Assembly: GCA_004554395.1 (NCBI GenBank)
Contig: SFMP01000007.1
Coordinates: forward strand, 1 to 16,506
Source of the DNA: Myxococcales bacterium
GTDB lineage: Bacteria; Myxococcota_A; Bradymonadia; UBA4248
DNA: 16,506 nt
Direction: 5' to 3'
The notes below the pieces were generated by a model that searched no databases, was not told the origin of the DNA, and was given only the letters and a program-made list of their open reading frames with translations. How positions within the stretch are numbered: position 1 is the first letter of the stretch; every line of letters starts with the position of its first letter. The translations under genes were made by a program, and so were the position numbers. Shown one piece after another: positions 13,094 to 16,506 of the stretch.

Positions 13094-15298
13094 CTACTCG
13101 TCATCGTTCAAATCTTCGAAATCGTCTTCTTCATCGTCGAAATCGAACACTTCCTCGCCAATGGCCTTGAGTAATTCCTTAATTCGATATCGGATATCGG
13201 AATTTTTGCTCGACTTATAGACCCCCTGAAGCGCCGCAATCGTCTCGCGGTCGCGGTGTTGTTCGCCATCGGCGACGAGGAACTTCTGCAACAAAGCAAT
13301 CGCGCGTAGCCGCGCCACGAGCCCATATTGCCCAAAAGACACCGGATCTTTGAGCAACGACATCAACGTCGGGCGCAGTTTTCGGTTATCGCAAAGGTCG
13401 CTATACTTGAGCAAGAGCTCGAGCGTTTCGGCGATGCAAGCAACGGTCTTTTCGCGCTCAATCCCCGCGCACATGCTGTCGATAGCCCTTTGCGATGGAT
13501 CGTGCGAAAGCACATAGCGAACGACGGGACTCGCCAAACGCGGCCGCTCGTAATAAATCGCAAACAACGCATCGACGAGCGCTGGGTCGTCTTTTATCTT
13601 CTCGAGGTAATACTTCTGGATTTCGTGTAGCGAAACGCGCTGAAGCGCATCGAGGATGACGTTGACGGCGGCAACCTTATCGGGATGAACGGCAAACCAA
13701 GTATCGGCGGCGGTCTGAGCGAGTGCGCTGTTTTCGCAACGCAACCAGACGGCGATCGTTTCGAGCGCGACGGCCGAGGCTTCGCCGCGTATCCGAGCCA
13801 CTTTCATCGCATTGATTTGGGCAAATTCCGACGCATCCGACATCAGGCGCAACACCGCCGATTCATCGCACGTCTTCGAAAACGCCTCGAGTTCATCGTC
13901 GGTCAAAAAGCGCTGATAGAATTCGACATCGTCTGTCGCACTTGGCGCATATTCGACGGGGGCTTTGGCGGGCACCCACTGCGGATATTCTTCGTCTGAA
14001 TCTTTCTTTTCGTAGAGCCCTAGCGCAATCGATATATCTTCTTGTCGCGACGGATCTTTGTGATGGTGCAGTATTTGGGCGATGCGCGTGCGGACGAACT
14101 CGCGCGTGCGAACGCTTTGCAAGGCGACGAGTAGCGCATCGGTATATCGCTGTGGCGACAGCGCAATCACTTGGACGACGGCATCGAACATCGTCTCGCG
14201 CGTATCTTCGAGCGCACTCATCACGGGTTCGACAGCGCGTTCGGCATAGCTCCGCAGCAAATCGCCTATCGATTCGCGCAACGTGCGCCCCGCACTCGGC
14301 AAAAGCGGCAACACCTGCGGCAACACGAGCTCGGGGTACGATTTGAGCTTTGCACACAGCTTCACCACAGCCTCGTTGACTGCCTCGTTTCGGTCTTTGA
14401 GCAAGATGAGAGCGACGAGTAGCGTATTGCTCGATATCTCATCGCGCGACGCCAAACTGCGCACAACAGCTATCCGTACCGATGCATCGGGATCGCACAT
14501 CATCCGCTCGACCGTTTGAATGTCGAAGCAATGGCACAAACGGCTCAAAGCCCGTTGCAATTCGCTCGGCTCTTCGCGATCTTGAGCCGTCAAATTCATC
14601 AATAAAATGCGGAGTCTTTCGAGGAATACCGAAATATATTCTCTCTCTTTGCCACTCGAGGCGGCAAAATCCTCGACCACCCGATTCACCGCCTCGACGG
14701 CCGGCGCCACGCCCGATTTCATACACGACAAGATGTATTGGCTTGCAATATCGCGCGATCGCGCATCGCCCGCCGTCAATACGTCGATGCTCTCGGCGAC
14801 CCAAATGTTGAGAATCCGCGCGATTTCGAGCGTATTTTGAACGAGGCAAGGTTCGTTGCTCGTCACCATCGAGGCGATGTTAAAGCTCTGCGATCCAAAG
14901 ATTTGGGCCTCGCGATACAGCTCGATCGTCGTCAAAACCGACGCGCGCAACCGCCCCATCATTTGGTCGTCGATGTAGTGATCTTCGTCGTGTAAGATCT
15001 TTCCAGTCGTCCGATGAACTTCATCGCAGATCGCCTCCCCTCCCTCGGCGCAAAGCGTTTCCGTCACATCGGAATCTTGGATTTCCGAGCCATCGCCAAC
15101 GCCCGGCGTTTCGTGGGCATCTTGCGTTTCGTGGGCATCTTGCGTTTCGGGGGCATCTTGCGTTTCGGGGGCGTCTTGCGAATCGCTCACGGCGTCGTCA
15201 TGTTCGTTGACATTCGCATCATTTTTAATAGTAGTATCGTCGCTAGAGACGACATTTTCGGCGTCTTGAGCTTTAGAGTTCGATTTCTTTTTAGCCAT
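13094..15298 (-). CDS. HEAT-like repeat protein with acidic tail
   Basis: A 734-aa soluble protein without signal peptide or TM segment. Residues 1-110 are low-complexity and acidic after a Lys-rich start (MAKKKSNSK), with four hexapeptides QDA[PH]ET at 41-64. From about 115 to 710 the chain is almost wholly helical with HEAT-like units, clearest at CDPDASVRIAVVRSLASRD (268-286), LKDRNEAVNEAVVKLCAKL (300-318) and the DP/R..A.. patterns near the C-terminus. The last 20 residues are nearly all Asp/Glu (VFDFDDEEDDFEDLNDDE). HEAT solenoids are protein-binding scaffolds; no partner can be named from the sequence. The SD AAGGA lies 9 nt before the ATG. It is convergent with ppiD and divergent from the hydrolase. 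A repeat family other than HEAT is possible. Confidence 0.85.
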   Translation of the reverse strand: MAKKKSNSKAQDAENVVSSDDTTIKNDANVNEHDDAVSDSQDAPETQDAPETQDAHETQDAHETPGVGDGSEIQDSDVTETLCAEGGEAICDEVHRTTGKILHDEDHYIDDQMMGRLRASVLTTIELYREAQIFGSQSFNIASMVTSNEPCLVQNTLEIARILNIWVAESIDVLTAGDARSRDIASQYILSCMKSGVAPAVEAVNRVVEDFAASSGKEREYISVFLERLRILLMNLTAQDREEPSELQRALSRLCHCFDIQTVERMMCDPDASVRIAVVRSLASRDEISSNTLLVALILLKDRNEAVNEAVVKLCAKLKSYPELVLPQVLPLLPSAGRTLRESIGDLLRSYAERAVEPVMSALEDTRETMFDAVVQVIALSPQRYTDALLVALQSVRTREFVRTRIAQILHHHKDPSRQEDISIALGLYEKKDSDEEYPQWVPAKAPVEYAPSATDDVEFYQRFLTDDELEAFSKTCDESAVLRLMSDASEFAQINAMKVARIRGEASAVALETIAVWLRCENSALAQTAADTWFAVHPDKVAAVNVILDALQRVSLHEIQKYYLEKIKDDPALVDALFAIYYERPRLASPVVRYVLSHDPSQRAIDSMCAGIEREKTVACIAETLELLLKYSDLCDNRKLRPTLMSLLKDPVSFGQYGLVARLRAIALLQKFLVADGEQHRDRETIAALQGVYKSSKNSDIRYRIKELLKAIGEEVFDFDDEEDDFEDLNDDE
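15107..15178 (-). repeat. 18-bp in-frame tandem repeat (QDA[PH]ET x4)
   Basis: Four 18-bp units, plus-strand form GCATCTTGCGTTTCGTGG or GCATCTTGCGTTTCGGGG, lie in tandem near the 5' end of the HEAT gene. They differ at only one or two bases, giving QDAPET twice then QDAHET twice. This is a likely site of slippage and length variation. Confidence 0.85.
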
Positions 15299-15321
15299 GC
15301 GTTCGAATCCTTCTTCAACTG

Positions 15322-15337
15322 CGCACGCGAGCGTGCG
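15322..15337. repeat. Short GC hairpin in the divergent promoter region
   Basis: CGCACGC (15322-15328) and GCGTGCG (15331-15337) are perfect inverted arms two bases apart (6-bp stem with a 4-nt loop if folded). It lies between the HEAT start and its putative -10, so it could be a regulator site or a leader hairpin. Confidence 0.5.
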
Positions 15338-15366
15338 ACCTTTTCTCTCAAAATCACATGGCTTTT

Positions 15367-15396
15367 ATCATATTACAGAACAGAGGCATCATGCAA
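15367..15396 (-). promoter_or_regulatory. Candidate promoter of the HEAT gene
   Basis: On the minus strand TTGCAT (15396-15391, 3/6) is followed at 18 nt by TATGAT (15372-15367, 5/6), about 70 nt before the HEAT start. The -35 overlaps the first codons of the divergent hydrolase. Confidence 0.4.
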
Positions 15397-16209
15397 GCAC
15401 GACATCAAGCAATCCCCGACACGCTCACGCGTGGCACGCTCCATCCCTTGCCCGCGGGCACATCGGTTGGCGTCCTCCTTCTCCACGGATTTACGTCGAG
15501 TTTATCGGCGGTCAGCGGTTTCGTTCCATTCCTCACCGATCGCGGCATCGACTACGAAATGCCCGTTTTGCGCGGTCATAACACCACGCCCGAAGCCCTC
15601 ATCGGCGTCCGCGCCAGCGACTGGTACGACGATGCATACGCCGCCCTCGAAAAACTCGCTCAACGCGTCGATCGCGTCGTCATCGTCGGGCTCTCGATGG
15701 GCGGCGTCACGACGCTACAACTCTGCGCAAAACGCCATCCCTGCTCCCCAAAAATCGCAGCCGCCATCACTTGGGCTCCCGCCCTGGCTTTCGTCAATCC
15801 ACTCGCCAAATTGGCGATTCCTTTGTCGCATTTCGTCAAATTCTGGCATGGCCAAGATTCATTCCGAGATCCAGAATGCCGAAGAAAATGCGAAAATTAT
15901 CCAAAATTTCCGACGAAATCATTTGTCGAGCTCCTACACTATGCTAAAGAGACGTCCGAGATGCTCGACGACGTCGAAGTTCCTCTGTGCATCGTCCACT
16001 CCGAGCGCGACCAGGTCATCCCATACAAGCGTTCGAAGCGGCTATTCGGCGACGTCTCAAGCGCCTACGTCGAATTGCATACGCTCCATGCGTCGGGGCA
16101 CGAACTCGGGCAAGATTGCGAAGCCAATCGCGTTTTCGAAATCTCCATCGACTTCATCGAACGGCTCATCGACAAAGCGAGCTCTCGTTGCGAAGCATCG
16201 TCTATTTAG
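15391..16209 (+). CDS. Alpha/beta hydrolase (carboxylesterase / monoacylglycerol lipase-like)
   Basis: A 272-aa serine hydrolase of the Est30/monoacylglycerol-lipase type. Numbered from ATG 15391, it has the oxyanion-hole motif LLHGFTSS (30-37), the nucleophile elbow GLSMGG with Ser102, the acid in HSERDQVIP (Asp207) and the His in ASGHELGQD (His237), which completes the triad. It has no signal peptide or TM segment, so it is cytosolic. The substrate is probably a short or medium acyl ester, but this cannot be fixed from sequence. The start at 15391 is preferred because AGAGG lies 4 nt upstream; an ATG at 15358 in the same frame has no SD. It is divergent from the HEAT gene; no terminator with a T-run was found after it. 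Confidence 0.92.
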   Translation: MQARHQAIPDTLTRGTLHPLPAGTSVGVLLLHGFTSSLSAVSGFVPFLTDRGIDYEMPVLRGHNTTPEALIGVRASDWYDDAYAALEKLAQRVDRVVIVGLSMGGVTTLQLCAKRHPCSPKIAAAITWAPALAFVNPLAKLAIPLSHFVKFWHGQDSFRDPECRRKCENYPKFPTKSFVELLHYAKETSEMLDDVEVPLCIVHSERDQVIPYKRSKRLFGDVSSAYVELHTLHASGHELGQDCEANRVFEISIDFIERLIDKASSRCEASSI

Positions 16210-16506
16210 AGACGAGCCACCATGCGACGCGATACGCGTTCTAAAGCCATGCGTCTATTTCCCAGTTAGCCTCAATTTCATTGAACAAACTCGCGCCATT
16301 TGGCGTTTATTGGACGTGCGCATCTATGGCAAATGGGCACCTCGACGGGCAAAAGTGCGCACACTTGCCCGTCGTCCAACTCGACCGTTGTGTTCAGTGC
16401 TCAAAATACCAAAACTCGAGAAGATCGCCTAAAAACCGCCCTTTCTAAACATACCATTCATGTGAACGAAATCTCAATTTCGATCATAACTCGTTGAAAA
16501 GAGTGA
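16210..16506. other. Intergenic region after the hydrolase, no clear gene
   Basis: No ORF with start, SD and recognisable product is seen on either strand. The region holds the near-palindrome at 16343-16374 and, on the minus strand, a 33-codon open stretch (16379-16278) containing a CxxC pair (PICHRCARP) that begins only with TTG and lacks an SD; it may be chance or a gene remnant. A coding sequence may begin beyond the right edge. Confidence 0.5.
16343..16374. repeat. 32-bp near-perfect palindrome
   Basis: Outer arms CGACGGGCAA (16343-16352) and TTGCCCGTCG (16365-16374) are perfectly complementary, and the centre GTGCGCAC (16355-16362) is itself a perfect palindrome. Only four of 32 bases fail symmetry. 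No T-run follows on either strand. It is either a strong cruciform/protein site or a hairpin ending the hydrolase mRNA. Confidence 0.8.

Noticed and set aside
15014..16432. 472-codon plus-strand frame
   Set aside because: It runs antisense to the HEAT gene and then out of frame through the hydrolase; composition is Ser/Arg-rich shadow without domains.

Overview
The window reads as chromosomal DNA of a deltaproteobacterium-like bacterium, most likely of the Myxococcota / Bradymonadia type. This is inferred from gene content, not from a marker gene: a Myxococcus-type MglA GTPase, a large secreted protein joining Cys-rich, thrombospondin-type-3 (DSDGDTIPD) and VWA-like modules, an enlarged SecF, and a HEAT-like repeat protein with low-complexity ends. 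Nine complete protein genes and one gene cut by the left edge are supported. No rRNA, tRNA, CRISPR array, transposase or phage gene was seen.

Layout. (1) 1-245, minus strand: N-terminus of an AAA-ATPase-like protein of the family that usually carries a C-terminal PD-(D/E)XK nuclease, with its own promoter and SD. (2) 246-561: G/C-skewed, hairpin-rich intergenic DNA ending in the secF terminator. (3) 562-4187, minus strand: yajC-secD-secF, the accessory module of the Sec translocon, with paired hairpins in the yajC-secD gap. (4) 4411-5259, minus: RluA-family pseudouridine synthase. (5) 5376-5972, minus: mglA with a strong promoter and terminator but no mglB beside it. (6) 6195-9164, minus: the 989-aa secreted Cys-rich/TSP3/VWA protein. 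(7) 9165-9749: non-coding DNA with a nested tandem repeat built around a transcription-terminator hairpin. (8) 9750-10826, minus: a 358-aa protein I do not recognise. (9) 11119-13032, plus: a PpiD/SurA-like membrane-anchored periplasmic chaperone with a degenerate parvulin domain. (10) 13094-15298, minus: HEAT-like repeat protein, convergent with ppiD. (11) 15391-16209, plus: alpha/beta hydrolase, divergent from the HEAT gene. (12) 16210-16506: no clear gene, but a 32-bp near-perfect palindrome.

The theme is envelope biogenesis and cell surface. YajC-SecD-SecF helps drive secretion, the PpiD-like protein receives exported chains at the inner membrane, and the TSP3/VWA protein is a likely Sec client. 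MglA sets polarity in motile relatives. These are links of function; apart from yajC-secD-secF the genes look independently transcribed.

The least ordinary DNA is the 9276-9556 array: a 107-bp unit, with an exact internal 37-bp duplication in its second copy, that repeats a terminator hairpin three times while only the copy nearest the end keeps a U-tract.
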